From CAINVV01 sp963663005 (lineage in GTDB: Bacteria; Bacteroidota; Bacteroidia; Bacteroidales; Prolixibacteraceae), in contig CAXXHH010000018.1 in the NCBI GenBank assembly GCA_963663005.2, positions 1-64,000 on the forward strand: 64,000 nucleotides of DNA, in the 5' to 3' direction. The stretch's first letter is position 1, and each line of letters starts with the position of its first letter. Below, piece by piece: positions 26,187 through 33,940 of this stretch. The position numbers were made by a program, and so were the translations under genes. The notes beneath the pieces were generated by a model that was not told the origin of the DNA, did not search any database, and saw only the letters and a program-made list of their open reading frames with translations.

Positions 26187-26942
26187 CTAATTTTTTGTAT
26201 GCGCCAATTGTGAGGCAATTTGAAATTCATCATTTGAATTGACATTTACAACTTGTCCTGTCAGTTTAAATAGTAAGGCTCGCTCAGGATTATTCAATAT
26301 GAGCTTCCATAAGTTATCCTCCTTATACTGTTCTGGTTCAATATTTTTTTGCTGCCATAAGAAATAATCCTGTACTAGCCAATCGACGGAATTGCGATTC
26401 ACGAAAAAGAGTCCAGCATTTATTAAATCAGTTGAAGTAGTTAACGGTTTACGTGTGTAATCAATTAACACATGTTGTCGGTTAACAGATAGGGTAGAGG
26501 GTCGTTTTGTTGGGGGTGATTGAGCTATTGTGACAGTTAATCCAGCATGATGCGATCTGTGAAATTGTAATGCTTCTTGAAAGTCTACTCCATCAAAGAA
26601 AGCGTCACCTGCAACAAAAACAATTACTTCAGCGTCTATCATTGAAATCATCTGAACCATTGCCCCTATCGGTCCATCGAAAACATTACCAATCGACATT
26701 GTTGTTGGGACATCCAAATTTAAACTACCTTGATTAAATTGATGGGCAAATATATCTGCTTTGTGTGCTATTCGATAAATTACTAAATTTATGTCTAGTG
26801 TTTTAACCAAAACTGGTAAAGAAAGCATCATTAAAGGTTTACCTTCAATACGCACTAATGGTTTGGGCACTTCTGGGTTACATTCAATCATTCGACTTCC
26901 AGCACCACCAGCCAAAACTACTAAAGGAAAGATTTTTCTCAT
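26187..26942 (-). CDS. Nucleotidyltransferase (sugar-phosphate type)
   Basis: The N-terminus carries the nucleotide-binding signature LAGGAGSRM followed by EVPKPLVRIEGKPLM (about 10-37), as in sugar-1-phosphate and related NTP transferases. Further typical pieces are DAEVIVFVAGDAFFDG (metal-binding Asp region) and INAGLFFVNRNSVDWL. Its 251 aa fit a minimal GT-A-type catalytic domain with no C-terminal hexapeptide repeats. It would activate a phosphorylated intermediate (sugar, amino alcohol or phosphonate-like). The neighbour at 27046 is a phosphotransferase-like protein. Confidence 0.82.
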   Translation of the reverse strand: MRKIFPLVVLAGGAGSRMIECNPEVPKPLVRIEGKPLMMLSLPVLVKTLDINLVIYRIAHKADIFAHQFNQGSLNLDVPTTMSIGNVFDGPIGAMVQMISMIDAEVIVFVAGDAFFDGVDFQEALQFHRSHHAGLTVTIAQSPPTKRPSTLSVNRQHVLIDYTRKPLTTSTDLINAGLFFVNRNSVDWLVQDYFLWQQKNIEPEQYKEDNLWKLILNNPERALLFKLTGQVVNVNSNDEFQIASQLAHTKN

Positions 26943-27045
26943 AATGTTAAACTTTAAAATGGAGTCTAAAAAATAGACTATTTATGTTCTACTAATATGG
27001 TAAAATGTTAAATAACAAATTAAAAAGCGTTAATAATTTTTGTAG

Positions 27046-29307
27046 TTAAACTAATGAAACTATTGGACGGGCTTGAAGCAAAATTATTGACTGAGAAGAT
27101 ATACCCCATTCAAGTTCAATTGTCGATCCCATAAACTCCTGACAAATCAAACTAAATTGTGCGATTCGTTGTAATTTTTCTAGATAAATATTCTTAATTT
27201 CATCTAAAGTGTTAAGTCTAGGCAATGAGTTGATTGGGAATTCGAGCAAATAGCCGCCGGAGTGTTCTCCCCCATTTCGACCGGTTGATTCAAAGACTTC
27301 AATTAAAACGTTGTCATTTTTAAAAAGACTTTTAGATAATGCTCTCCCTTGAAGATCAAACTGCATATAAGGCGTAATCAAAACAGCAATGCCATATAGT
27401 TCAGAAAAATTCTTTTGATGATATATCTGTGCTGAAGGTGCCGATGCACTTAGAATTACTTTTTTCAATGCTGTGTAAACACACGAATAATCATTTATTA
27501 CATCTATGACAGATTCATAAATGCCAGCGGCGCTGCCGCTCGCTAAATCTTCCCCTAATGAGCTTGATCGGAAAGAAAGCCGAGTAGTGGAAAATTTGTT
27601 ATAATGTGATATGATTTGCATCGCAAATTCTTTTAATAAACTGCTTTTGCCAATTGCAACTTGCTTTGCAATTTGTGAACAATGGTAGATTGAGATTGCT
27701 GTCATATTTTCTGGTACGGGCATTTTGTGTTCTTGAAGTAATAATAAAGTTGCAGCTTTTTGTCCAATAACATCTTTATCGATAGCTCTATCAAGACTTA
27801 AAATCATGTTCTCAAATGTGTTTGTGCTAGTAATAAATTCATCATGAATCATTGAATCCGGTTGTATCAACCGAACCACTCCTTCATTTGCGTCGATATT
27901 AACTATAGTACCGTCACATAATAACTGAGTTGCATCCGGTACTTGAATAATACAAGGAATATGAAATTCACGTGCCAATACTGCCGCATGGCTCAACATA
28001 CCTCCCTCCTCAGTAATGATACCTCCAGCCATAAGTAAGAGTGGTGCCAAATCAAAATCTGTACCTTGAGCAACTACTACGTCCCCAAATTGAACTTTTG
28101 TTAAGTCAGTTGCGCCTTGAATAATTCGGACACTTCCTTGATATTCCCCACATGAAGCACAAAGACCTCTTAGAATTGTTTTTGAGGATATATTTACAAT
28201 TTGTTCTTTCAAAGTAACTGCAAATTCTGCATTTGGTCTATCAATATGCTCTGATCTAGAAAAAACCACTCCCTCACTATAACGAATTTTAAGGACTGAT
28301 TCGGGTACGATAATATTATATTCCAATAATTGTATTAGCTCTTCAAGTAAATACAATCGTAATGTATCGATAGAAACGGATTTTCTTCTTGCTATTTCCA
28401 TCAAGAAAGAATCTCGATGCCGTGATATTCTCCCTAACAGCTTTTTATTATTGTCTCGCACAATTCCCGCTCTCTTAAAATATATTACTAATTCAGAGAC
28501 AAGTTGATCATTAAGAATTTTCGTATCAATTTCAGGGGGAATTAAATGTCGGTTTAACATCTTAATTATAATCTGACTATCTTGCTGAACGAGTTCATTA
28601 AATCGATGTTTAAGACCCTCTATATTAACAGTAGTAGCACCATATGCCGCACCTAAAGTCTGGTAATGCCCTACAAAATCAATTAACTTATGTAAAACGA
28701 CATTTGAATCATATATAGAATTTTCTTGACATTCGAGGATAAAGTGCAGAAAATTATTTTCCTCTGAACTAGACGAACTACATTCTTTTGTCCAACAAAG
28801 TTTGGAAATTGTCTCTTGTCGTGCAATCTTGTTATAACCGAGTTGCTGCAAACGAACGTCTATTGCAAAATGTAACGCATGTTCTACCTGCACCATATTC
28901 ACATCATAAATTTCTCCTAATGGTATATGATGAGATACCAACAACATATCGCCTAAATCCAGATCATTTAGCGATTGCAAGTTAGTTAGAGCCAATTCAT
29001 TTATTAAGTCTAATGAACGCTGCCTTGGATTTGAAAAGACTCTATCCAACTCTGGTTTTACTTTTTCAAACTGACGTAATATTCTCCCACCAAATCGCAA
29101 TCCCAATAAATCCCACTCTGTTGTTGGCGCATAACTTAGAGAACGCCAATTATGAAAATATACAATTGTGTTACAAAATCGTATTGGGTTTAAAAATGGG
29201 TCGTGTCTTTGATAGAGTCCATGCAAAAACTCCGCGGCTAATAATGTCTTAGTCGAGCGGAAATTGATTTGTTTCCATGCACGTCGGGTAATTTTAGCTT
29301 GTAACAT
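27046..29307 (-). CDS. PEP-synthase/PPDK-like phosphotransferase with reordered domains
   Basis: 753 aa. Residues 1-370 are mostly helical and not assigned. Residues 385-475 are the swivelling phosphohistidine domain, with GGMLSHAAVLAREFHIP and His440 as the likely phospho-carrier. Residues about 510-753 form an ATP-grasp domain of the PEP-synthase/PPDK type: QKAATLLLLQEHKMPVPENM, FRSSSLGEDLASGSAAGIYES, ELEWGISSQSIILLQARPI. Normal PEP synthases and rifampin phosphotransferases have ATP-grasp first and the swivelling domain after it; here the order is the reverse. It is the first gene of the minus-strand group. The substrate is unknown; phosphorylation of a cluster intermediate is the natural guess. 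Confidence 0.8.
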   Translation of the reverse strand: MLQAKITRRAWKQINFRSTKTLLAAEFLHGLYQRHDPFLNPIRFCNTIVYFHNWRSLSYAPTTEWDLLGLRFGGRILRQFEKVKPELDRVFSNPRQRSLDLINELALTNLQSLNDLDLGDMLLVSHHIPLGEIYDVNMVQVEHALHFAIDVRLQQLGYNKIARQETISKLCWTKECSSSSSEENNFLHFILECQENSIYDSNVVLHKLIDFVGHYQTLGAAYGATTVNIEGLKHRFNELVQQDSQIIIKMLNRHLIPPEIDTKILNDQLVSELVIYFKRAGIVRDNNKKLLGRISRHRDSFLMEIARRKSVSIDTLRLYLLEELIQLLEYNIIVPESVLKIRYSEGVVFSRSEHIDRPNAEFAVTLKEQIVNISSKTILRGLCASCGEYQGSVRIIQGATDLTKVQFGDVVVAQGTDFDLAPLLLMAGGIITEEGGMLSHAAVLAREFHIPCIIQVPDATQLLCDGTIVNIDANEGVVRLIQPDSMIHDEFITSTNTFENMILSLDRAIDKDVIGQKAATLLLLQEHKMPVPENMTAISIYHCSQIAKQVAIGKSSLLKEFAMQIISHYNKFSTTRLSFRSSSLGEDLASGSAAGIYESVIDVINDYSCVYTALKKVILSASAPSAQIYHQKNFSELYGIAVLITPYMQFDLQGRALSKSLFKNDNVLIEVFESTGRNGGEHSGGYLLEFPINSLPRLNTLDEIKNIYLEKLQRIAQFSLICQEFMGSTIELEWGISSQSIILLQARPIVSLV

Positions 29308-29775
29308 CTTTAAAAGGATATTAATTTTTATAAATTGGGCTAAATGAATGACTTCTCAGTAAGCATTAGATATTACTATTGAATAGGTTTTTAACGGCCT
29401 CATGATACCAGTGAATCATATGGATATGTTAATTATTATGTAATTAACTGTTTCCAATGTATCCAAATCATCCAATGGCACAATTAAATTCAAATGAGAT
29501 TATTGTCGGAATACTTTGGACAATTGGGTCCTCTACAATAAAATCTCCAATAAGGATCCTCCATTTTTTTCTATTTACAGAAATATAATGCATTCCCCTA
29601 ACTACAGGTATTCCTTAATGTCCATTAAGTGCATCCTGTGTCAATTTTAATTTTGGTCATACTTGATTTCTGTTAGGTAGTGCTTAATATAGGAAGGAAA
29701 GGTATCTATATTATTATTTAATTCAAAATGGAAATGATCCACACTGAAAATAACCATTATAGCGGGTACTAAAAA
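29308..29775. other. Non-coding stretch before the first att-like module
   Basis: AT-rich, no convincing gene. It includes a small GC-rich hairpin, GCGGGT...ACCCGC, at 29762-29780 that leads into the repeat module. Promoter(s) for the minus-strand gene at 29307 should be near 29330. Confidence 0.4.
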
Positions 29776-29806
29776 ACCCGCCAGGAAATCCGCCAGGATT
29801 TCCGAC

Positions 29807-29880
29807 AACCAGTATCAACCAGTGGAAAATAAAAAGTGTAAATGACAACCAGTGTTAACCAGTATCAACCAGTGGAAAAT
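29807..29880 (+). repeat. Five AACCAGT iterons with helical periodicity
   Basis: AACCAGT starts at 29807, 29817, 29847, 29857 and 29867: two, then three, spaced exactly 10 bp. The pattern resembles arm-type sites of integrases or excisionases next to a tRNA-derived core. Confidence 0.75.
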
Positions 29881-29888
29881 GGAAATGG

Positions 29889-29945
29889 TTTAGACCTCCC
29901 ACTCATAATCAGGGGGTCGTAGGATCATGCCCTACTGGGCCCACC
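29889..29945 (+). pseudogene. tRNA 3'-half remnant (CAT anticodon arm)
   Basis: Reads from the D-arm end through an anticodon-like loop CTCATAA, the variable region and a perfect T-stem (GTAGG/CCTAC) to a TGGGCCCACC acceptor end. It resembles a bacterial tRNA with CAT anticodon (Ile2 or Met). The T-loop is ATCATGC instead of TTCRANY, and the left anticodon stem does not pair, so it is not a functional tRNA. It is followed at once by a terminator. No complete copy of this tRNA is in the window. Confidence 0.7.
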
Positions 29946-29954
29946 CTCAGAATC

Positions 29955-29988
29955 AAACACTTACAAGGTCGACTTGTAGGTGTTTTTT
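29955..29988 (+). terminator. tRNA-linked terminator, copy 1
   Basis: AACACTTACAAG pairs with CTTGTAGGTGTT (one G-U) around GTCGA, followed by a T run. The same hairpin follows the tRNA remnants at 33695 and 35601. Confidence 0.85.
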
Positions 29989-30059
29989 GTTTTACGCCAG
30001 GAAGACGCCAGGATTTTGATTGTTTTCGTGTTTTTGTGCTGAATTTCTTTGCACCAAAC

Positions 30060-30079
30060 TTCGTTTATTTTTAAACGAA
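30060..30079. repeat. 20-bp dispersed palindrome, copy 4
   Basis: TTCGTTTATTTTTAAACGAA, 105 bp after the start of the R1 terminator hairpin. Confidence 0.85.
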
Positions 30080-30265
30080 TTGATAACAGGACTCTCAGAT
30101 GAGGTCGAAACAGATATTTTTAATCATCTACCCTTTTGGTTCAATATTGGGGAGTATTATACTAAGTCATATGAATCAATTATGCGTTGCAAATCAGTAC
30201 CTTTACTTTAAATAGGTAATTTTAGAAACAGAAGTTATTTTTGAAGAGGTGAGAATACCGAAACT

Positions 30266-31741
30266 ATGAATAATCGAAAGAATAAATGGCTTATAATTAA
30301 GCGACATGTTTTGTTAAGAGGGATCAAGCAACAACGCAGAAAGAACCGAAAAAAAAGGAAGAAAAATCTGAAAGTAGAGCCTGCTAAAATAGTTGGTGTT
30401 CCTCGGAATTTTCGAAGAGTAAAGCGAAGTAAATTGAATAGGATTGTTGACCATAGCCGAAAGGAACTTTTGTTAAAGAAGGAGCAATTAATTAATAATT
30501 TTTTATCAGTCAATCTAAAGTACTTACTACAAAATCCTGAGAGTCCATTAAATTTAAAGGCAATATTGAAAGAAAATTATTCTTCTCATGGTGTGATTAA
30601 TGTACCAGAAGAATTTTCTGTTTTAGACAAACCAAAGGAGAGTTATCAGACATTAAAAAAATTGGTTTCAGCACTATTTATTGAAAATAGCTACACTGTT
30701 ATACTTAATTATGAACATTGTAAAAGGGTTGAATTGAGTTCGCAAATCTTGTTGGATATTATTTTAAAGGATTTCTGGGCTTTATCAACGAAATGTCACC
30801 AATTAGGAAGAAATTATCAGAATTTTTTCCCTTCGGTAATTGGAGGAAAAAATATTAATGAAATTGAAATTCAAAAATTACTTTTTTCGGTTGGATCTCC
30901 TGCAATCTTAGGCATTGAGGAAAAAAATTTTACCGATGTAGAAAAATACAAGTTATGTGTTTATGATAATCAAAAAGAGACAGATTTACAAAGGAGGATC
31001 GAGCAGAAGGAAATTGACACAACATTAATGGCAGACTACGTAAAAAGATGTTTGAAAAGGATGAATAAAGAACTTACGGGAGATAAAATGAATGACTTGT
31101 GTACGGTTATCGGGGAAATACTAATAAATGCAGAGGAGCATTCAACGACTAATTTCCGTTTCTCTATTGGTTATTTTAAGGAAGATAGTCGAGAAGGTAA
31201 TCATTTTGGTATTTTTAAACTCGTTATTCTGAATTTTGGGAGGACTATATATGAAAAGTTTAAAGCAGAAGATTGTCCAAATCGAGATATTGTTGAAAAG
31301 ATGAAGTCGCTGTCTCAGAGTTATACTTCAAGGAAACTCTTCCGAAATCGTGAATTTGAAGAGGAAAATCTTTGGACACTGTATGCCCTTCAAGAAGGAG
31401 TGACTTCAATACCTTATGGTGAGTACAAAAGAGGAAATGGTTCTATTCGATTTATTGAGAGCTTTTTTAATATTAAGGGATCCCAAGAAGCGGATAATGT
31501 CTCTCGATTGTCAATTGTTTCCGGTAAAACACGAATTGTATTTGATGGCACATATAATATAACCCCAAAAACAAACTTAAATGGAGACACTTTTAAAGTT
31601 ATGACATTTAATGATTCTTCTAATATTGAGGAAAAACCGGATAGCAATTTTGTATTTTGTATAGACGATTATTTCCCTGGTACATTGATAAGTGCAAAGA
31701 TCTTATTAAATGATGATGATTTAAACCATTTAAAAAATTGA
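30266..31741 (+). CDS. GHKL-ATPase/STAS-like regulator
   Basis: 491 aa. The first 60 residues are extremely basic (RRKNRKKRKKNLK), as in a nucleic-acid-binding tail. Residues about 118-215 resemble a STAS-like fold (VLDKPKESYQTLKKLVSALF, then YTVILNYEHCKRVELSSQILLDIIL). Residues about 265-400 look like a GHKL ATPase: N-box VIGEILINAEEHSTTNF (Glu284, Asn288, His292) and G-box YKRGNGSIRFIESFF (387-401). The order and the adjacent DUF4325-like partner recall bacterial STAS/GHKL switch pairs. It is the first gene of a three-gene operon (4-bp gap, then ATGA overlap), inside an att-bounded cassette. Function in this context is not known to me; a phage-defence or stress switch is inference. Confidence 0.75.
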   Translation: MNNRKNKWLIIKRHVLLRGIKQQRRKNRKKRKKNLKVEPAKIVGVPRNFRRVKRSKLNRIVDHSRKELLLKKEQLINNFLSVNLKYLLQNPESPLNLKAILKENYSSHGVINVPEEFSVLDKPKESYQTLKKLVSALFIENSYTVILNYEHCKRVELSSQILLDIILKDFWALSTKCHQLGRNYQNFFPSVIGGKNINEIEIQKLLFSVGSPAILGIEEKNFTDVEKYKLCVYDNQKETDLQRRIEQKEIDTTLMADYVKRCLKRMNKELTGDKMNDLCTVIGEILINAEEHSTTNFRFSIGYFKEDSREGNHFGIFKLVILNFGRTIYEKFKAEDCPNRDIVEKMKSLSQSYTSRKLFRNREFEEENLWTLYALQEGVTSIPYGEYKRGNGSIRFIESFFNIKGSQEADNVSRLSIVSGKTRIVFDGTYNITPKTNLNGDTFKVMTFNDSSNIEEKPDSNFVFCIDDYFPGTLISAKILLNDDDLNHLKN

Positions 31742-31745
31742 TAAT

Positions 31746-32099
31746 ATGCTAAGCAAAGACAACTGTATAAATCTAGAAGATTTTAGAGCAAGAGACGAAA
31801 AGAGAGACATTCTTGCAAAAGTATTTACTGGTAGAGATAGAGGCAAAGCTGTCCGTGAAAAAAGTAGGCTTGATGAAATAGAGGCATCATACGACTCAGT
31901 AAATATAATCGTGCCAGAAGACATTTATTCGATAAATCCTTCTTTCTTCGAAGAGCTGTTTGTAAATGTAGTAAAGAAACTGGGGAAAGATGATTTCCTA
32001 AAGAAGTTTAAATTTACCTATCAAGGTTACGATTTCGAGGATAAGTTAATTGAGGCTATTGAGAGGATCCTTCGAGACACTACTGCATTAGACAGATGA
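31746..32099 (+). CDS. STAS-like DUF4325 protein
   Basis: 117 aa. FTGRDRGKAVREKSRLDEIEA, then SVNIIVPEDIYSINPSFFEELFVNVVKKLG, then FKFTYQGYDFEDKLIEAIERIL fit the STAS-like DUF4325 pattern ('GR..GK..R', a strand, 'S.SFF.E.F', a helix). DUF4325 proteins are usually encoded beside GHKL-type ATPases, as here. A Ser/Thr phosphorylation switch like that of anti-anti-sigma factors is conceivable (the residue in YSINPSFF), but that is inference. The start lies 4 bp after the previous stop. Confidence 0.78.
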   Translation: MLSKDNCINLEDFRARDEKRDILAKVFTGRDRGKAVREKSRLDEIEASYDSVNIIVPEDIYSINPSFFEELFVNVVKKLGKDDFLKKFKFTYQGYDFEDKLIEAIERILRDTTALDR

Positions 32100-32689
32100 T
32101 TATGGAAAATATTTTAATTATTCACTCAATTTGTGGAGCAAGACAATCATGCGGCCCAATTCTTATAACCCAAGGAGATGGTTCATCATTAGATATTATT
32201 TACAAAATTGCAATGATATTTATTGCAGGTTTTAATGTTGCATTTGCCATTTACATTTTTGGTGCAAAAAATCGAATTGATAAAGTTTCAAATGAAAGCA
32301 ATCGAAAAATTAGTTTATTAAAGACCTTGGTCCTAGACTATGGACTAGACCATTTTTACACTTTTTTTGATAATATTGACAAGGAGACCCAAAAATTACA
32401 TGATAAGGGTTTGTCAATTACAGATGGCAAAGAAATTTGTGATTCTCTTTTCCTTTTAGGGAAAATCTTTCGTCAAAAATTCGCAGATACATTTTTAGCA
32501 ATTGATAAAAATCTTTACGAAGGAATTATTAAAAATTCAGATCATCTAATAGATAACATCACCGAACTAATATTTGACGATAAAGTTGTATTGTCAAATA
32601 TGCCAATTTTTGATGAAAAGATTACAAAAGAGATCTCATCAACAAAAACATCCATTATCAAACTATTGTTTAATTACAAAGGAGTTTAA
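32096..32689 (+). CDS. Single-membrane-segment protein of the GHKL/STAS operon
   Basis: 197 aa, start overlapping the DUF4325-like stop by ATGA. One clear membrane helix at about 34-55 (IIYKIAMIFIAGFNVAFAIYIF), a short N-terminal part with two cysteines (GARQSCGP), and a helical cytoplasmic region with SLLKTLVLDYGLDHFYTFFDNI. No family recognised. As the third coupled gene it would be the membrane-linked effector or sensor of this unit. Confidence 0.7.
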   Translation: MIMENILIIHSICGARQSCGPILITQGDGSSLDIIYKIAMIFIAGFNVAFAIYIFGAKNRIDKVSNESNRKISLLKTLVLDYGLDHFYTFFDNIDKETQKLHDKGLSITDGKEICDSLFLLGKIFRQKFADTFLAIDKNLYEGIIKNSDHLIDNITELIFDDKVVLSNMPIFDEKITKEISSTKTSIIKLLFNYKGV

Positions 32690-32720
32690 TCCCTTGGAGT
32701 TATATCACTTCTTTATAAAT

Positions 32721-32789
32721 ATTGTCTCAACCCCCAAATAACCTGGACACTTTTTTCAAAAAGGATTTCAGTTCAAATGTTGATTTTCG
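32721..32789 (+). repeat. ~70-bp dispersed repeat, copy A
   Basis: Shares ATTGTCT, then AAATAACC-GG-ACA, TTTCAAAAAGGATT and AGTTCAAATG-TGATT with 49043-49108. It is probably a relic of an insertion-sequence end or other dispersed element. Confidence 0.6.
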
Positions 32790-32819
32790 GAATTTGTTTT
32801 TGGGGTTTTATTCTAGCGC

Positions 32820-32871
32820 AGTTACAGCAAGGCTGTTACTAGATAATCAATATCAAAAAAGCGTATCTTTG
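32820..32871 (+). promoter_or_regulatory. Operator-like palindrome and TATCTTTG box before MNT-HEPN pair
   Basis: AGTTACAGC (32820-32828) and GCTGTTACT (32832-32840) form a 9-bp inverted repeat with one mismatch. A perfect TAnnTTTG match, TATCTTTG, sits at 32864-32871, four bases before the ATG at 32876, so the transcript is likely leaderless or nearly so. Confidence 0.55.
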
Positions 32872-32875
32872 AAAA

Positions 32876-33211
32876 ATGGTTATTAAGGACGAAATATTAA
32901 AAAAGAAGACGGATTTCTCAATCTTGTGCAAAAATCACAAGGTCAGGTATTTGTATGCTTTCGGTTCTTCTACAACTGATAAGTTTAATGACACCACAAG
33001 TGACATTGATTTGCTTGTTGAGATTGATGATCCTGATCCAATTGAAAGAGGTGAGAAATTACTCTCCCTTTGGGATACTTTTGAGCTCTTCTTCCATAGA
33101 AAAGTTGACTTGTTAACAGATTCATCGGTACGCAATCCCTATTTAAGAAAGAATATCGATTCAACTAAAGTGTTGATTTATGACGGAAAAGGGTCTAAAA
33201 TATTTGTCTGA
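32876..33211 (+). CDS. MNT-domain nucleotidyltransferase antitoxin (MntA-like)
   Basis: 111 aa. The nucleotidyltransferase signature is GSSTTDKFNDTTSDIDLLVE (Gly30-Ser31, Asp43, Asp45), with a later KVDLL carrying the third acidic residue. MntA-type antitoxins inactivate HepT toxins by adding AMP to a tyrosine. The HepT-like gene overlaps the 3' end by 32 bp in a different frame. An operator-like palindrome is upstream. Confidence 0.87.
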   Translation: MVIKDEILKKKTDFSILCKNHKVRYLYAFGSSTTDKFNDTTSDIDLLVEIDDPDPIERGEKLLSLWDTFELFFHRKVDLLTDSSVRNPYLRKNIDSTKVLIYDGKGSKIFV

Positions 33212-33512
33212 TATTCTTCAGGCGATTGAATTAGTTGAAGATTTTACGAAATCCATAAGCAGTTACGCAGATTACCTAAGTGATCTAAAGACACAAAGTG
33301 CGGTTGAAAGACAACTGGGGATTATTGGTGAAGCGGTAAATAAGTTTGAAATTCTGCATCCTGAAGAAAGTCTTGATAATGCCCGTAAAATTGTTGGATT
33401 TCGTAACCGATTGATCCACGCCTATGATGCTGTCGATTCTTCCATGATATGGGCTATTTTGAAAAAGCACCTGGCCCCTTTGAAAAAAGAGGTGAGTCAT
33501 AAATTGGGATAA
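33180..33512 (+). CDS. HEPN toxin (HepT-like)
   Basis: 110 aa, all-helical. It carries the ribonuclease motif RX4HXY as RNRLIHAY: Arg75, His80 and Tyr82, the last being the residue AMPylated by MntA in characterised pairs. It overlaps the antitoxin gene, as usual for this system. Its stop is only 16 bp before the second att-like module, so it is at the end of the first cassette. Confidence 0.88.
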   Translation: MTEKGLKYLSDILQAIELVEDFTKSISSYADYLSDLKTQSAVERQLGIIGEAVNKFEILHPEESLDNARKIVGFRNRLIHAYDAVDSSMIWAILKKHLAPLKKEVSHKLG

Positions 33513-33629
33513 TTCCGCTTCAAAAAAACCCGCCAGGTTTTCCGACAACCAGTATCAAACAGTGGAAAATAAAAGGTGTAAATAAAAATCAGAGTTAACC
33601 AGTATCAAATAGTGGAAACTCAAAATGGG

Positions 33630-33684
33630 TTAGACCTCCCACGCATAATGAAGGGTCGTAGGATCATGCCCTACTGGGCCCACC
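33630..33684 (+). pseudogene. tRNA 3'-half remnant, copy 2
   Basis: Same tRNA-like segment as at 29889. The anticodon loop now reads CGCATAA, while the T-stem and the unusual T-loop ATCATGC are unchanged, so both copies descend from one already decayed source rather than from an intact tRNA. Confidence 0.7.
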
Positions 33685-33694
33685 ACTCAAAATC

Positions 33695-33730
33695 AAACAC
33701 TTACAAGGTCGACTTGTACGTGTTTTCTTT
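33695..33730 (+). terminator. tRNA-linked terminator, copy 2
   Basis: AACACTTACAAG / CTTGTACGTGTT around GTCGA, then TTTC and T-rich sequence. Confidence 0.8.
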
Positions 33731-33799
33731 TTTACGCCAGGTTTACGCCAGGATTTTTATTGAAACTGGAGATTTGTGCTGAATTTCTTTGCACCCAAG

Positions 33800-33819
33800 T
33801 TCGTTTAGTTTTAAACAAA
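33800..33819. repeat. 20-bp dispersed palindrome, copy 5 (one arm mutated)
   Basis: TTCGTTTAGTTTTAAACAAA. The right arm has A for G. It lies 105 bp from the start of the preceding hairpin. Confidence 0.75.
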
Positions 33820-33940
33820 TGGAAGATTATTATTTAATCAACAACCATTTTGGTTCAATTTTGGGGAGTATTATAAGGTAATCTTCTTTATATTCGTTTT
33901 TACTATTAATGAAATTAAATAAAACAAACAAATCATAAAA

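Larger units (their letters stand above)
29776..30162 (+). repeat. Att-like module R1
   Basis: In order: paired CGCCAGG repeats (29780-29799), AACCAGT iterons with 10-bp period (29807-29880), a decayed tRNA 3' half (29889-29945), a terminator hairpin (29955-29986), paired CGCCAGG repeats (29995-30013), the 20-bp palindrome (30060-30079) and a homologous tail (TTTGGTTCAAT-TTGGGGAGTATTATA, in two parts) to about 30162. R2 (33528) repeats every component; R3 (35590) keeps the right half. Confidence 0.85.
33528..33876 (+). repeat. Att-like module R2
   Basis: A CGCCAGG copy at 33531, iteron region 33546-33618 (AACCAGT with substitutions AAACAGT, AATCAGA, AAATAGT), tRNA remnant 33630-33684, terminator 33695-33728, paired CGCCAGG (33735-33752), palindrome 33800-33819, tail TTTTGGTTCAATTTTGGGGA to 33876. 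The order and spacing equal R1. Confidence 0.85.

Noticed and set aside
29889..29945. Functional tRNA gene
   Set aside because: Only the 3' half exists, the anticodon stem does not pair and the T-loop is abnormal.
30020..30211. 63-aa open frame overlapping palindrome copy 4
   Set aside because: It spans the palindrome and the repeat module; R2 does not keep the frame, so it is not a gene.
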